From Neobacillus bataviensis LMG 21833 (lineage in GTDB: Bacteria; Bacillota; Bacilli; Bacillales; Cytobacillaceae), in contig NZ_AJLS01000118.1 of assembly GCF_000307875.1 (NCBI RefSeq), forward strand, positions 25,667 through 89,666: 64,000 nucleotides of DNA, read 5' to 3'. Shown here in pieces: positions 27,049 through 36,489 of this stretch. Made by a program: the position numbers and the translations under genes. Below the pieces are notes generated by a model. It was not told the DNA's origin. It was given only the letters and a program-made list of their open reading frames with translations, and did not search any database. Each line of letters opens with the position of its first letter. Position 1 is the first letter of the stretch.

Positions 27049-28344
27049 ATGAACAGCAATGAAATATATGTTAGTCTTGACATCGGTACATCCAGTGTAA
27101 AAGTTATCATTGGTGAAATGGTCAATGACTCGGGTAAAGACTCGTTGAATATTATTGGTGTTGGCAATGTGAAATCTGAAGGCCTACGAAAGGGATCAAT
27201 TGTCGACATGGACGACACCGTTCATTCTATTAAGCGGGCAATTGAGCAGGCGGAAAGAATGATTGGGATGGAGATCCGGGAAGTGGTAGTCGGTATTTCT
27301 GGGAACAACATCCAGCTTCAGCACTGTCACGGTATTGTTGCAGTTTCCGGCCAAAATCGAGAAATTACCAATGAGGATGTCCTTCGTGTCATTGAAGCAG
27401 CACATGTGGGTTCCATCCCACCGGAAAGAGAAAATATTGGCGTCATTCGCAAGCAATTTATTTTAGACGGTAAGGATGAGATTAATGATCCTCGTGGAAT
27501 GATTGGTGTTCGTTTGGAAATGGATGGGACACTCATTACTGGATCTAAATCCATTATTATTAATACATTACGTTGTGTAGAACGTGCTGGTCTTGATATT
27601 TTAGACATTATCTTGCAGCCATTGGCAGCAGGGGATTTCGCCTTATCTAGGGATGAAAAAAATCTTGGCGTTGCCCTCATTGACATTGGCGGTGGATCTA
27701 CGACAATAGCTGTGTTTGAAGAAGGTTTTTTAAAGGCAACAGGTGTGATCCCAGTTGGCGGAGATCTTCTTACAAATGATCTTTCCAAAGTCTTGCATAC
27801 TTCCACGGAGGATGCAGAAAAAGTCAAGGTTAAATATGGACATTCCTTCTATGACAATGCCTCAGAAGATGAATTCTTCAGCGTTCCAATCATTGGAAGT
27901 GATCAACACCAACAATTTAATCAGCTCTATGTATCTGAAATTATAGAGGCAAGAATGGAAGAAATTTTTGAATTAATTGCACATGAATTGAAACGTTTAG
28001 GTGTAAATGAATTACCTGGTGGTTTTGTCTTAACAGGTGGTACAGCAAAAATGCAGGGTGTTTTGGAGCTTGCCCAGGATATGTTTCAAAATCCAGTTCG
28101 AATCGCCTCACCAGACTATATTGGTGTAAGAGAACCTCAATACACAACAGCGGTTGGCTTAATAAAATATGCCTACAAGAATACTAGATTACCAGGTGGA
28201 ACCATTGGTAGTACGGCAGCGGTTACTGAGCCTATCGAAAAAAGAATGCCAAAACAACATCAACCTAAAGCAAAAGTAGAAAAACATCCGGAAGATAAGA
28301 TGTCAACAAAAGTAAAAAAATTCCTTGGTTACTTTTTCGAATAA
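27049..28344 (+). CDS. ftsA: cell division protein FtsA
   Basis: 431 residues of the actin/Hsp70 ATPase fold. Phosphate loops: VSLDIGTSSVKVIIGE (about 8-23) and VALIDIGGGSTTIAVFE. The adenosine motif is GGFVLTGGTAKMQGV. The division-specific 1C domain lies at about 85-165. A C-terminal amphipathic helix, STKVKKFLGYFFE, attaches it to the membrane. It tethers FtsZ filaments and recruits late division proteins. Strong AAAGGAGGTG ribosome binding site. Cotranscribed with ftsZ 35 bases on; a sigma-H-type promoter precedes it. Confidence 0.97.
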   Translation: MNSNEIYVSLDIGTSSVKVIIGEMVNDSGKDSLNIIGVGNVKSEGLRKGSIVDMDDTVHSIKRAIEQAERMIGMEIREVVVGISGNNIQLQHCHGIVAVSGQNREITNEDVLRVIEAAHVGSIPPERENIGVIRKQFILDGKDEINDPRGMIGVRLEMDGTLITGSKSIIINTLRCVERAGLDILDIILQPLAAGDFALSRDEKNLGVALIDIGGGSTTIAVFEEGFLKATGVIPVGGDLLTNDLSKVLHTSTEDAEKVKVKYGHSFYDNASEDEFFSVPIIGSDQHQQFNQLYVSEIIEARMEEIFELIAHELKRLGVNELPGGFVLTGGTAKMQGVLELAQDMFQNPVRIASPDYIGVREPQYTTAVGLIKYAYKNTRLPGGTIGSTAAVTEPIEKRMPKQHQPKAKVEKHPEDKMSTKVKKFLGYFFE

Positions 28345-28379
28345 GTGAAAAGTAAATCGACGAATTAGGAGGATTTGTC

Positions 28380-29528
28380 ATGTTAGAATTTGATACAAAT
28401 TTAGATTCTCTTGCAACTATAAAAGTAATTGGGGTTGGCGGCGGCGGTAATAACGCGGTAAACCGTATGATTGAACATGGTGTTCAAGGTGTTGAGTTTA
28501 TTGCAGTTAACACCGATGCTCAAGCCTTAAATCTATCAAAAGCGGAAGTAAAAATGCAGATTGGTGCGAAGCTGACTCGTGGACTGGGAGCAGGGGCTAA
28601 TCCAGAGGTAGGTAAAAAAGCAGCCGAAGAGAGTAAGGAGCAAATTGAAGAAGCACTACGCGGTGCTGATATGGTGTTTGTAACGGCAGGAATGGGTGGC
28701 GGTACAGGTACTGGTGCCGCGCCAGTAATTGCGCAAATTGCGCGTGACCTAGGCGCTTTGACGGTTGGTGTTGTTACCCGTCCGTTTACTTTTGAAGGTA
28801 AAAAGCGTTCAAATCAAGCTTCTGGCGGAATTGGTTCCATGAAAGAAGCCGTCGATACACTGATCGTCATTCCAAATGATCGCCTCCTTGAAATTGTTGA
28901 TAAAAGTACACCAATGCTTGAAGCGTTCCGTGAGGCAGATAATGTCCTTCGCCAAGGTGTTCAAGGTATTTCCGATTTAATTGCAACCCCTGGTTTAATT
29001 AACCTGGATTTCGCGGATGTAAAAACTATTATGTCCAATAAGGGTTCGGCATTAATGGGAATCGGTGTTGCAGCAGGTGAAAACCGTGCTACGGAGGCTG
29101 CCAAAAAGGCTATTAATTCACCTTTATTAGAAACGTCCATTGATGGGGCTCAGGGTGTATTAATGAATATTACCGGCGGAGCGAACTTAAGTCTTTATGA
29201 GGTTCAAGAAGCAGCGGATATCGTTGCAACTGCTACCGACCAGGAAGTAAATATGATTTTCGGTTCGGTTATTAATGAAACATTAAAAGATGAAATCATC
29301 GTAACCGTCATTGCAACTGGATTTAATGAAGAGGTTTCCCAGCCAAAAGTAACCCGTCCGTCTTTTGGACAGGTAAAACCGACTGCTAGCGCTGGTAGCA
29401 CTGGGACCGTCAAAAGAGAACATAAGCGTGAAGAAGCACCGCAGGAACCGGTACGTAACACGAATGCCTCTCAAGAGGATGCACTGGACATTCCAACCTT
29501 CCTACGGAATCGAAATCGCAGACGATAA
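28380..29528 (+). CDS. ftsZ: cell division GTPase FtsZ
   Basis: 382 residues. The tubulin GTP-binding signature [13 protein letters not shown] is at about 102-114; [17 protein letters not shown] (about 14-30) and the T7 loop [11 protein letters not shown] complete the site. A flexible Pro/Thr/Glu-rich linker follows (about 316-365), then the conserved C-terminal peptide [13 protein letters not shown], which binds FtsA and SepF. It forms the Z ring, midcell in growth and polar in sporulation. It is followed by a strong terminator, and spoIIGA follows directly, without the bpr/bpf protease gene found here in B. subtilis. Confidence 0.98.
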   Translation: MLEFDTNLDSLATIKVIGVGGGGNNAVNRMIEHGVQGVEFIAVNTDAQALNLSKAEVKMQIGAKLTRGLGAGANPEVGKKAAEESKEQIEEALRGADMVFVTAGMGGGTGTGAAPVIAQIARDLGALTVGVVTRPFTFEGKKRSNQASGGIGSMKEAVDTLIVIPNDRLLEIVDKSTPMLEAFREADNVLRQGVQGISDLIATPGLINLDFADVKTIMSNKGSALMGIGVAAGENRATEAAKKAINSPLLETSIDGAQGVLMNITGGANLSLYEVQEAADIVATATDQEVNMIFGSVINETLKDEIIVTVIATGFNEEVSQPKVTRPSFGQVKPTASAGSTGTVKREHKREEAPQEPVRNTNASQEDALDIPTFLRNRNRRR

Positions 29529-29545
29529 AAAGAAATATAAAAAAT

Positions 29546-29577
29546 GCATGACCCAAAAAGGGTCATGCATTTTTTTA
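29546..29577 (+). terminator. terminator after ftsZ
   Basis: AAATGCATGACCC pairs with GGGTCATGCATTT around AAAAA, followed by a T-run. Perfect stem. Confidence 0.92.
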
Positions 29578-29631
29578 TGTGACAACATCCGATGGGAATA
29601 GTGAAAATTTCTGTTTTTTTGATTACAGAAA

Positions 29632-29665
29632 GTGACACACTTCAGCCCTATAACTACGTTATACT
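29632..29665 (+). promoter_or_regulatory. spoIIG promoter with 22-base spacer
   Basis: GTGACA (29632-29637) and TATACT (29660-29665) are separated by 22 bases. The B. subtilis spoIIG promoter is known for the same overlong spacing and needs Spo0A~P to engage sigma-A. I see no clean TGNCGAA box; Spo0A sites, if present, are degenerate. Confidence 0.65.
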
Positions 29666-29713
29666 TTTTCGTAAACAGATTAATAGTGCAGTCAAAAAAA
29701 AGGAGGAAGCTGT

Positions 29714-30640
29714 TTGATTGTCTATTTAGATGTAATCTGGGCTCTTAATTTGTTATTTGATAGTCTTCTCCTTTATTTAACAGCTATTTTTCTAAAAAGA
29801 AAAATACGGGTTTGGCGATTACTTGCAGGGGGCTTTATTGGCTCACTGATCATTTTATTATCGTTTACACCATTAAATGTCTATTCGGGTCATCCAATTT
29901 CAAAACTAATTTGTTCCGTTCTAATGGTATTAATAGCCTTTGGGTATAAACGGCTGACTTTTTTCCTAAAAGCACTGATGACATTCTATGTTTCTACCTT
30001 TTTAATTGGCGGCGGATTAATGGGAGTTCATTTTTTTATTCAGTATGATGAAAAGTTGACAGTAAGTGTTCTAAAAGGATTTGGTGACCCGATTAGTTGG
30101 CTTTTCGTCTTAATTGGCTTTCCTGTTGCATGGCATTTCGGTAGAAAAAATATTGAAACAATGGAGATGACAAATATTCAATATGAACAAATTGTCACTG
30201 TAAGATTAAAGCTGGGAAATGAAAGTATGGTTTTTAGGGGCTTAGTGGATAGCGGCAATCAGCTATATGATCCTTTATCTAAAATGCCTGTGATGTTCGT
30301 TTCCATCAAAGATCAAATGGAAGCTGTCCCGAAACCGATTGGAGATCTTGCGTTGGATCCTGAATCATTTATTATGGGAAACCTGCTCTTACCCGATGAA
30401 TGGCAAAATAGACTCAGAATTGTTCCCTGCCGAGTGGTTGGAAAAGAGCATCAGCTTATTTTAGCCGTAAAGCCTGATCGTATTTTAATTGAATATAAAG
30501 ATGATCACTATTTATGTGAAAAGGGACTTGTATCTTTCACGCTGCAGCAGCTTTCAGCCGATGATGCTTTTGAATGTATTGTCCATCCGAAAATGCTAAC
30601 GGGGCCGAAGCAGCAAGGAGGGTCTGTGAAAGTAAGTTAA
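29714..30640 (+). CDS. spoIIGA: sporulation sigma-E factor processing peptidase SpoIIGA
   Basis: 308 residues: five N-terminal membrane segments (to about 145), then a cytosolic aspartic-protease-like domain with the [15 protein letters not shown] motif (D179-S-G181). In B. subtilis the matching Asp is catalytic and the protein cleaves the pro-peptide from SigE after the forespore sends SpoIIR. TTG start at 29714 after AGGAGGAAG. A long-spacer promoter lies upstream. sigE follows 44 bases later in the same unit. Confidence 0.95.
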   Translation: MIVYLDVIWALNLLFDSLLLYLTAIFLKRKIRVWRLLAGGFIGSLIILLSFTPLNVYSGHPISKLICSVLMVLIAFGYKRLTFFLKALMTFYVSTFLIGGGLMGVHFFIQYDEKLTVSVLKGFGDPISWLFVLIGFPVAWHFGRKNIETMEMTNIQYEQIVTVRLKLGNESMVFRGLVDSGNQLYDPLSKMPVMFVSIKDQMEAVPKPIGDLALDPESFIMGNLLLPDEWQNRLRIVPCRVVGKEHQLILAVKPDRILIEYKDDHYLCEKGLVSFTLQQLSADDAFECIVHPKMLTGPKQQGGSVKVS

Positions 30641-30684
30641 TAATACTATACTCAGTAAAACATTTTTTAGAAGGAGGAACATGC

Positions 30685-31404
30685 ATGAAAAAATGGAGAC
30701 TTCGCTTATCCTACTATTGGTATAAGTTACTAATTAAATTGGGCATAAAAACGGATGAAGTTTATTATATTGGCGGAAGCGAAGCACTGCCGCCTCCTTT
30801 AAGTAAAGACGAGGAAGAGATGTTATTAAAAAAGCTTCCTGTCGGTGATAAAGCAGCCCGATCTATCTTAATTGAACGAAATCTTAGGCTCGTTGTTTAT
30901 ATTGCCAGAAAATTTGAAAATACCGGTATTAACATTGAGGATCTCATCAGTATCGGGACCATTGGATTAATTAAGGCAGTTAATACCTTTAATCCGGAAA
31001 AAAAGATAAAACTTGCTACATACGCTTCAAGATGTATTGAAAATGAGATTCTTATGTACCTACGACGTAATAATAAGATAAGATCAGAGGTTTCCTTTGA
31101 TGAACCATTAAACATTGATTGGGACGGTAATGAACTGTTATTATCGGATGTGCTTGGAACCGATGATGACATTATCACAAAGGATCTAGAGGCAAATGTG
31201 GATCGGAAGTTATTATCCAAAGCATTGCACCAGCTGACTGACCGTGAAAAGCAAATCATGGAGCTTAGATTTGGCTTGACGAATGGGGAAGAAAAAACCC
31301 AAAAAGATGTGGCTGACATGCTTGGTATTTCCCAATCGTATATTTCACGATTAGAAAAAAGAATCATTAAAAGATTACGAAAAGAATTTAACAAAATGGT
31401 GTAG
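30685..31404 (+). CDS. sigE: RNA polymerase sporulation sigma factor SigE (pro-form)
   Basis: 239 residues, as in B. subtilis. The N-terminal basic and amphipathic pro-sequence ([17 protein letters not shown]...) holds pro-SigE at the membrane until SpoIIGA cuts. Region 2 has [17 protein letters not shown] and [19 protein letters not shown]; region 4 has the helix-turn-helix [22 protein letters not shown]. It directs early mother-cell transcription. ATG 30685 lies 6 bases after AAGGAGGA; the frame is open to 30574 but that part overlaps spoIIGA. Confidence 0.97.
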   Translation: MKKWRLRLSYYWYKLLIKLGIKTDEVYYIGGSEALPPPLSKDEEEMLLKKLPVGDKAARSILIERNLRLVVYIARKFENTGINIEDLISIGTIGLIKAVNTFNPEKKIKLATYASRCIENEILMYLRRNNKIRSEVSFDEPLNIDWDGNELLLSDVLGTDDDIITKDLEANVDRKLLSKALHQLTDREKQIMELRFGLTNGEEKTQKDVADMLGISQSYISRLEKRIIKRLRKEFNKMV

Positions 31405-31512
31405 AAAAGAAATTTTTTTCCATTAAAAAAACCATTGCCATTCATGATTAAATCGCATTTTTCGACAAATATCCACCTTTCCATCGTCTAGGACAGGTGC
31501 ATATTTTTCCTT

Positions 31513-31552
31513 CTCAAGGAGATACTGTTTTTTGTACAGCAGCTCCTGTGAG
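31513..31552 (+). promoter_or_regulatory. hairpin at the sigG ribosome binding site
   Basis: CTCA (31513-31516) pairs with TGAG (31549-31552), GGAG (31518-31521) with CTCC (31543-31546), and CTG (31525-31527) with CAG (31537-31539). The 3' arm runs into the AGGAGGG ribosome binding site at 31551-31557. With the TTG start it should hold back SigG translation. The B. subtilis sigG leader is reported to do the same. Confidence 0.65.
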
Positions 31553-31564
31553 GAGGGAAAAGGA

Positions 31565-32344
31565 TTGACTCGAAATAAAGTCGAAATTTGCGGTGTAGAC
31601 ACATCAAAACTTCCTGTTTTAAAAAACGAAGAAATGAGAATACTCTTCAAGCAAATGCAAGAGGGCGATATAACGGCCAGGGAAAAGCTTGTCAACGGAA
31701 ATTTACGTCTCGTATTAAGTGTGATTCAACGGTTTAACAACCGAGGCGAGTTTGTTGATGACCTATTTCAGGTTGGTTGTATTGGACTAATGAAATCGAT
31801 TGATAACTTCGATTTAGGTCAAAACGTAAAGTTTTCCACTTATGCCGTACCAATGATTATTGGAGAAATTCGAAGGTACTTACGTGATAATAACCCAATT
31901 CGCGTTTCGCGTTCCCTGAGAGATATCGCCTATAAGGCACTTCAGGTAAGGGAACGATTAATGAGCGAAACCTCACGTGAACCGACTGCTGAAGAAATTG
32001 CTAAGGTCTTAGAAGTCCCCCATGAAGAAATCGTATTTGCACTCGATGCGATACAGGATCCAGTGTCACTGTTTGAGCCGATTTACAATGACGGCGGCGA
32101 TCCTATTTACGTCGTGGACCAATTAAGCGATGAGAAAAGTAAAGATATTCATTGGATTGAAGAAATTGCCTTAAAAGAGGGAATGCGAAGATTAAATGAA
32201 CGTGAAAAATTAATTTTACGAAAGCGATTTTTTCAAGGGAAAACGCAAATGGAAGTGGCAGATGAAATTGGTATCTCCCAAGCCCAGGTTTCCCGCCTTG
32301 AAAAAGCTGCCATTAAACAAATGAATAAAAATATTCAAAGTTAA
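31565..32344 (+). CDS. sigG: RNA polymerase sporulation sigma factor SigG
   Basis: 259 residues, nearly the 260 of B. subtilis. The N-terminal TRNKVEICGVDTSKLPVLKN is specific to SigG; region 2 has DDLFQVGCIGLMKSIDNFD and FSTYAVPMIIGEIRRYLRDN; region 4 has the helix-turn-helix TQMEVADEIGISQAQVSRLEK. It drives late forespore genes. TTG 31565 fixes the family start (an upstream ATG at 31532 lies in the leader hairpin). It has its own leader 160 bases after sigE and a strong terminator. Confidence 0.96.
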   Translation: MTRNKVEICGVDTSKLPVLKNEEMRILFKQMQEGDITAREKLVNGNLRLVLSVIQRFNNRGEFVDDLFQVGCIGLMKSIDNFDLGQNVKFSTYAVPMIIGEIRRYLRDNNPIRVSRSLRDIAYKALQVRERLMSETSREPTAEEIAKVLEVPHEEIVFALDAIQDPVSLFEPIYNDGGDPIYVVDQLSDEKSKDIHWIEEIALKEGMRRLNEREKLILRKRFFQGKTQMEVADEIGISQAQVSRLEKAAIKQMNKNIQS

Positions 32345-32374
32345 AGCTGTCCATACCGGACAGCTTTATTTTTC
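32343..32374 (+). terminator. terminator after sigG
   Basis: AAAGCTGTCC pairs with GGACAGCTTT around ATACC, then ATTTTT. The stem begins inside the sigG stop codon. Confidence 0.92.
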
Positions 32375-32442
32375 TATATTAAAGATAAAATTCCTTTTTA
32401 CATCATATAGTTATGATAGTAATGTAATTGGGAGTGGTGCAG

Positions 32443-32706
32443 GTGGTTAAGATTTCCGAATTCCAGATAAAAGATGTCGTGAATGTATCGGATGGTAAAA
32501 GGCTTGGGAATATTGGGGATATTGAAATAAATTTAACAACGGGAAAAATTGAAGCGGTCGTCATCTCCGGTAACGGCAGGGTATTGGGCTTTTTCGGGAA
32601 AGATGAAGACATTGTCATTCCCTGGAAAAATATTATTAAAATTGGCCAGGATGTCATTTTGGTAAGGTATAAGGGCGGTGTCGAGCATATATCCGAAGAG
32701 GCATGA
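32443..32706 (+). CDS. ylmC: PRC-barrel protein YlmC/YmxH
   Basis: 87-residue PRC-barrel domain: KISEFQIKDVVNVSDGKRLGNIGDIEIN, then GKIEAVVISG and DIVIPWKNIIKIGQDVILV. The family (YlmC/YmxH) is conserved in spore formers next to sigG; function unknown. GTG 32443 is 8 bases after GGAG and gives the standard MVKISE start; a TTG at 32428 is the upstream alternative. First gene of the ylmC-divIVA run. Confidence 0.85.
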   Translation: MVKISEFQIKDVVNVSDGKRLGNIGDIEINLTTGKIEAVVISGNGRVLGFFGKDEDIVIPWKNIIKIGQDVILVRYKGGVEHISEEA

Positions 32707-32783
32707 GGACCACCTGAGGTACTTAACGGTGACCATTTTTTCTTTTCATGGTAAACTATAGAAAAAACAGAAGAGGTATGGAA

Positions 32784-33614
32784 ATGGAACCCTTTGTTTT
32801 AAAAAATCAGTCTATTTTAACCATTGAAAGCTGGTGCAAGCAATTTCCGGAATTAATTGCCGGGTTCACAACTAAAAGCGGCGGTTGCAGCATTGGTGAC
32901 TATGAGTCCCTTAACCTAGGCTTTCATGTGAACGATGATGGTTTAAATGTTTGTTCAAATAGAGAAAAAGTTGCCGAGTTGCTTAAGTTCCCTCTCAAGT
33001 CTTGGGTTGGTGCAGAACAAATCCATGATAGTATGTTGAAAAAAGTAACGAAAGCAGACCGTGGAAAAGGGTCCAATTCCTATGATGATTCCTTTAAAGG
33101 CACGGATGGTTTTTATACGGATGAAGAGGGTATCCTGTTAACACTTTGCTTTGCTGACTGTGTCCCTCTTTTTTTTATTGCTCCTGAAAAAAAGATGATT
33201 GGCACAGCACACGCGGGCTGGAAGGGAACAGTTGGACAAATAGCGAAGCAAATGATCAGTTCCTGGGGCAGGGAAGGGATTAAACCTGACCAGATTTTTG
33301 TCGCTATAGGTCCATCTATTTGTGATAAATGTTATATTGTTGATAAGTATGTTATAAACTTTGTAGAAAATACACTAGAAGATGGCGGCGTATTACCCTA
33401 TAATTTACTTAACGAGGGGCAATATTCATTAAATTTACGTGAATTAAACAGGCAAATTCTACACGCAGCGGGTGTACCAGACGAAAATATTTTGGTTACA
33501 GAACTTTGCTCCAGCTGCAACCGTGAAGAATTTTTCTCACACCGCCGCGATCATGGTAAATCAGGAAGAATGCTTAGTTTTATTGGCTGGAAGGAGACTT
33601 CGGATCGTTTATGA
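32784..33614 (+). CDS. ylmD: YlmD, YfiH/LACC1-type purine nucleoside phosphorylase
   Basis: 276 residues of the Cu/Zn-binding DUF152 family (YfiH, YlmD, human FAMIN). Metal ligands sit in GAEQIH (about 78-83), [10 protein letters not shown] (about 127-136) and [10 protein letters not shown] (about 147-156). Members act on purine nucleosides by phosphorolysis and adenosine deamination; older names call them laccase or polyphenol oxidase. ATG 32784 is 7 bases after AAGAGGT. It overlaps ylmE by four bases (ATGA). Confidence 0.9.
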   Translation: MEPFVLKNQSILTIESWCKQFPELIAGFTTKSGGCSIGDYESLNLGFHVNDDGLNVCSNREKVAELLKFPLKSWVGAEQIHDSMLKKVTKADRGKGSNSYDDSFKGTDGFYTDEEGILLTLCFADCVPLFFIAPEKKMIGTAHAGWKGTVGQIAKQMISSWGREGIKPDQIFVAIGPSICDKCYIVDKYVINFVENTLEDGGVLPYNLLNEGQYSLNLRELNRQILHAAGVPDENILVTELCSSCNREEFFSHRRDHGKSGRMLSFIGWKETSDRL

Positions 33615-34288
33615 GAGTAACTGAAAACCTTAAACAAATTCGTCAACAAATAAATGAGGCATGCCATAAGGTGCGTCGGAACGCCGATGAAGTGAAATTG
33701 ATTGCCGTTACGAAATATGTAAGCACAAAAAGGGCTAGTGAAGCGCTTGAAGCAGGAATAAGTAATCTTGGAGAAAACCGTGATGACGGTCTGCTTGAAA
33801 AGTGGGAAGTATTACAGGACAAGCCAAAATGGCATTATATTGGGACACTTCAAACCCGAAAAGTGAAAAATATCATTGATAAGGTAGATTATATCCATTC
33901 TTTAGACCGCCTATCACTTGCTGAAGAAATCAATAAGCGGGCTGACAAAAAAGTAAAATGTCTTGTTCAGGTCAATGTCTCTGGTGAAGAATCAAAGCAT
34001 GGTTTATCCCGAGAAAAGGCCATATCGTTTATTGAATCATTGCGTCCATTTGAAAATATTAGTGTGGAAGGTTTAATGACAATGGCACCCTTCACGAATG
34101 ATGAACAAACACTGCGTGACTGTTTTCGAAAACTTAGGGAACTTCGCGATCAAGTTCAAGCCTTACAGTTAGATTTTGCACCATGTACAGAGTTGTCAAT
34201 GGGAATGTCCAATGATTTTTCCGTTGCCATTGAAGAAGGGGCAACAATGGTTAGAATAGGCACAGCGCTTGTCGGTGAAGATGGTTAG
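33611..34288 (+). CDS. ylmE: PLP homeostasis protein YggS/YlmE family
   Basis: 225 residues, single-domain TIM barrel like the N-terminal part of alanine racemase. The PLP-binding Lys is in the IAVTKYVS strand (about 32-39). [17 protein letters not shown], and the phosphate-binding [27 protein letters not shown] near the C-terminus are family hallmarks. It buffers pyridoxal phosphate and has no known catalysis. The ylmD overlap (ATGA) shows coupling; sepF follows 12 bases later. Confidence 0.93.
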   Translation: MRVTENLKQIRQQINEACHKVRRNADEVKLIAVTKYVSTKRASEALEAGISNLGENRDDGLLEKWEVLQDKPKWHYIGTLQTRKVKNIIDKVDYIHSLDRLSLAEEINKRADKKVKCLVQVNVSGEESKHGLSREKAISFIESLRPFENISVEGLMTMAPFTNDEQTLRDCFRKLRELRDQVQALQLDFAPCTELSMGMSNDFSVAIEEGATMVRIGTALVGEDG

Positions 34289-34300
34289 GAGAGAAAAATA

Positions 34301-34762
34301 ATGACGATTAAATCAAAATTAAAAACATTTTTCTTTTTAGATGAAGAATTTGATGATAATAATGATGTGAATACGGATGTGGTTGAACCAGTAAAACCAA
34401 AACAGCTGCCGGTGAAAGGACATAATGTTGTCAGTCTGCAAAGTGTACAAAAGGCTACAAGTTCATCCAATTTTTCTAAGTCGGCAAAGGTAATATTAGT
34501 GGAGCCCAGAACCTATTCAGAGTCAACTGATATTGCCGACCATTTAAAAAACCGCCTTGCTGTTGTAGTAAACCTGCAGCGGATTGACAATGAACAAGGC
34601 AGACAAATAATTGACTTTTTAAGCGGTGCCGTCTATGCGCTCGGAGGAGACATTCAAAAAATCGGTTTAAGTATTTTTTTATGTACTCCCGATAATGTTG
34701 AGGTTTCAGGGAATATTTCGGATTTAATCCCAGACCATGAAAATCAAAATACAAGGTGGTAA
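34301..34762 (+). CDS. sepF: cell division protein SepF
   Basis: 153 residues: an N-terminal amphipathic membrane-binding helix ([17 protein letters not shown]), an acidic flexible linker, and the C-terminal SepF domain (about 65-145) with [22 protein letters not shown] and [14 protein letters not shown]. It polymerises into arcs that bind the FtsZ tail and act with FtsA as a second membrane anchor. ATG 34301 follows TTAGGAGAG. Confidence 0.95.
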   Translation: MTIKSKLKTFFFLDEEFDDNNDVNTDVVEPVKPKQLPVKGHNVVSLQSVQKATSSSNFSKSAKVILVEPRTYSESTDIADHLKNRLAVVVNLQRIDNEQGRQIIDFLSGAVYALGGDIQKIGLSIFLCTPDNVEVSGNISDLIPDHENQNTRW

Positions 34763-34767
34763 TGTAG

Positions 34768-35031
34768 ATGGCGTTTGTTTTTAGTTTATTGCAGCAGATC
34801 ATCCAGATTTATTCGTGGGCGTTAATTATTTATATCTTAATGTCATGGTTTCCAAATGCTAGAGAGTCCTCTATTGGTCAATTCTTAGCAAGAATCTGTG
34901 AACCATATTTAGAGCCATTTAGGAAAATCATTCCGCCAATTGGGATGATGGATATTTCGCCAATTGTTGCGTTTCTAGTACTAAACTTTGCTCAAAGCGG
35001 GCTAAGTAGAGTATTTTTATGGCTTACGTAA
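34768..35031 (+). CDS. ylmG: YggT family membrane protein YlmG
   Basis: 87 residues with two membrane segments (about 5-26 and 62-82) and the family motif [24 protein letters not shown]. The YggT family is conserved next to sepF and is linked to division or osmotic tolerance in other bacteria. It starts 5 bases after sepF; AAGGTGG is its ribosome binding site. Confidence 0.9.
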   Translation: MAFVFSLLQQIIQIYSWALIIYILMSWFPNARESSIGQFLARICEPYLEPFRKIIPPIGMMDISPIVAFLVLNFAQSGLSRVFLWLT

Positions 35032-35063
35032 GCACTTTATTAATTAGGTTGTGTTATTCATAA

Positions 35064-35837
35064 ATGAATATTTATCAGCATTTCCGCCCGGAAGAACGGG
35101 AATATATTGACCAGGTAATAGATTGGAAAAATTATGTTGAGACACATTACACCCCAAAACTAACAGATTTTCTGGATCCGAGAGAGCAGCATATTCTTAA
35201 AATGCTAATAGGGGAAAATGGTGATGTAAGATACAGCCTTTTTGGCGGTACGGAGGGTGTTGAACGAAAAAGGGCGTATATTTTCCCGGACTATTTGGCT
35301 GCTAGTGAAGATGACTTTCAAATTAGCCTATTTGGCATCGAGTATCCTGCGAAGTTCGTGACAATTGAACACCGACAAGTTTTAGGAACCCTTATGTCTT
35401 TAGGGTTAAAGCGTGGAAAATTTGGTGACATTTTAATGAAGGATGGTCGAATTCAATTATTTGCCGCTAAAGGAATTAGTGATTTTATTAAAAGCAATAT
35501 CGAATCAATTGGCAGGGCAGGGGTGAAATTAGTCGAAACTGATATTACTCATGCAATTGCTGCTAAAGAATTATGGAACGAACAGGATTTAACCGTATCT
35601 TCCTTACGGCTCGATACCGTTATTTCTGGGATATACCATATTTCACGTCAAAAATCGCTTACTTACATTCAACATGGACTTGTGAAAGTAAACTGGACAG
35701 TCACAGAAAATCCATCATTTGCTTGTGAAGCAGGTGATATGATTTCTGTCCGCGGCCATGGAAGAGCAAAAATTATCGGAATTGACGGAAAAACAAAAAG
35801 AGAAAAATGGCGAATTATTGCCGGGAAACAAAAATAA
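35064..35837 (+). CDS. ylmH: RNA-binding S4-domain protein YlmH
   Basis: 257 residues. The N-terminal domain has YQHFRPEEREYIDQVIDWK and LTDFLDPREQHIL; the C-terminal S4 domain (about 178-245) has LRLDTVISGIYHISRQKSLTYIQHGLVKVN and the GDMISVRGHGRAKI end. YlmH homologues bind the large ribosomal subunit in ribosome quality control, adding tails together with or in parallel to RqcH, which is also in this window. ATG 35064 lies 33 bases after ylmG; no strong ribosome binding site is visible. Confidence 0.92.
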   Translation: MNIYQHFRPEEREYIDQVIDWKNYVETHYTPKLTDFLDPREQHILKMLIGENGDVRYSLFGGTEGVERKRAYIFPDYLAASEDDFQISLFGIEYPAKFVTIEHRQVLGTLMSLGLKRGKFGDILMKDGRIQLFAAKGISDFIKSNIESIGRAGVKLVETDITHAIAAKELWNEQDLTVSSLRLDTVISGIYHISRQKSLTYIQHGLVKVNWTVTENPSFACEAGDMISVRGHGRAKIIGIDGKTKREKWRIIAGKQK

Positions 35838-35867
35838 TTTAATTAAAAAGCAGGATATTCGTAAAAC

Positions 35868-35895
35868 TTGTCGAATATTTGCTTATACATATAGA
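35868..35895 (+). promoter_or_regulatory. candidate promoter of divIVA
   Basis: TTGTCG (35868-35873) and TATAGA (35890-35895), spacer 16. Each box matches four of six sigma-A positions. It is 28 bases before the divIVA start. Confidence 0.45.
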
Positions 35896-35922
35896 AGTAC
35901 AGATTGTATGGAGGTGGCATCA

Positions 35923-36438
35923 ATGCCGTTAACGCCGTTAGATATTCACAATAAAGAGTTTAATAAAGGTTTTCGTGGGTACGATGAAGATGAGGTAAAT
36001 GAATTTCTTGATCAAGTCATCAAAGATTATGAGCTAGTACTCAGAGAAAAAAAAGAAATGGAAGAGCGCTTGAATGACATGAATGAGCGTCTTGGACATT
36101 TTGTGAATATTGAAGAAACACTCAATAAATCAATCATAATTGCTCAAGAAGCAGGAGAAGATGTAAAACGCAATGCTCAAAAGGAAGCAAAACTGATTAT
36201 TAGGGAAGCGGAGAAAAATGCAGATCGGATTGTGAATGAATCTCTTTCTAAAGCAAGAAAAATTGCGCTCGAAATCGAGGATTTAAAGAAGCAGTCTAAG
36301 GTTTTCCGTACCCGTTTCAAAATGTTGATAGAGGCACAACTTGATATGCTGAATACGGACGATTGGGATCATTTACTAGAATATGAAGTAGATGCAACGG
36401 AATTGAAAATTCACCAAGAAGAAGATTCATTAGCTTGA
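35923..36438 (+). CDS. divIVA: polar and septal determinant DivIVA
   Basis: 171 residues, nearly all coiled coil. The N-terminal lipid-binding domain has PLTPLDIHNKEF and KGFRGYDEDEVNEFLDQVI (Phe/Arg tip). Long coiled coils (about 35-70 and 75-155) with LGHFVNIEETLNKSIIIAQEAG follow. It marks negatively curved membrane at septa and poles, placing MinJ/MinCD and, in sporulation, RacA. ATG 35923 is 6 bases after GGAGGTGG; the frame is open to 35758 inside ylmH but that is chance. Its end overlaps the ileS promoter -35. Confidence 0.96.
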   Translation: MPLTPLDIHNKEFNKGFRGYDEDEVNEFLDQVIKDYELVLREKKEMEERLNDMNERLGHFVNIEETLNKSIIIAQEAGEDVKRNAQKEAKLIIREAEKNADRIVNESLSKARKIALEIEDLKKQSKVFRTRFKMLIEAQLDMLNTDDWDHLLEYEVDATELKIHQEEDSLA

Positions 36439-36464
36439 CGAATTGCGTTTTCTTAGCATATAAT
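36435..36464 (+). promoter_or_regulatory. SigA promoter of the ileS T-box leader
   Basis: TTGACG (36435-36440, overlapping the divIVA stop) and TATAAT (36459-36464), spacer 18. Confidence 0.85.
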
Positions 36465-36489
36465 TTTTAAACATAGTTATATAGGATGG

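Noticed and set aside
30897..31484. 195-codon frame on the - strand across sigE
   Set aside because: It lies wholly antisense to the well-matched sigE, shows no family motif and is Ser/Phe/Ile-rich as expected for an antisense shadow.
31499..31526. Possible sigma-F promoter at sigG (GCATA, then GGAGATACT)
   Set aside because: Spacer of 14 is shorter than the usual 15-16 and the last -10 base is off; it also clashes with the leader hairpin. Kept only as an alternative in the sigG finding.
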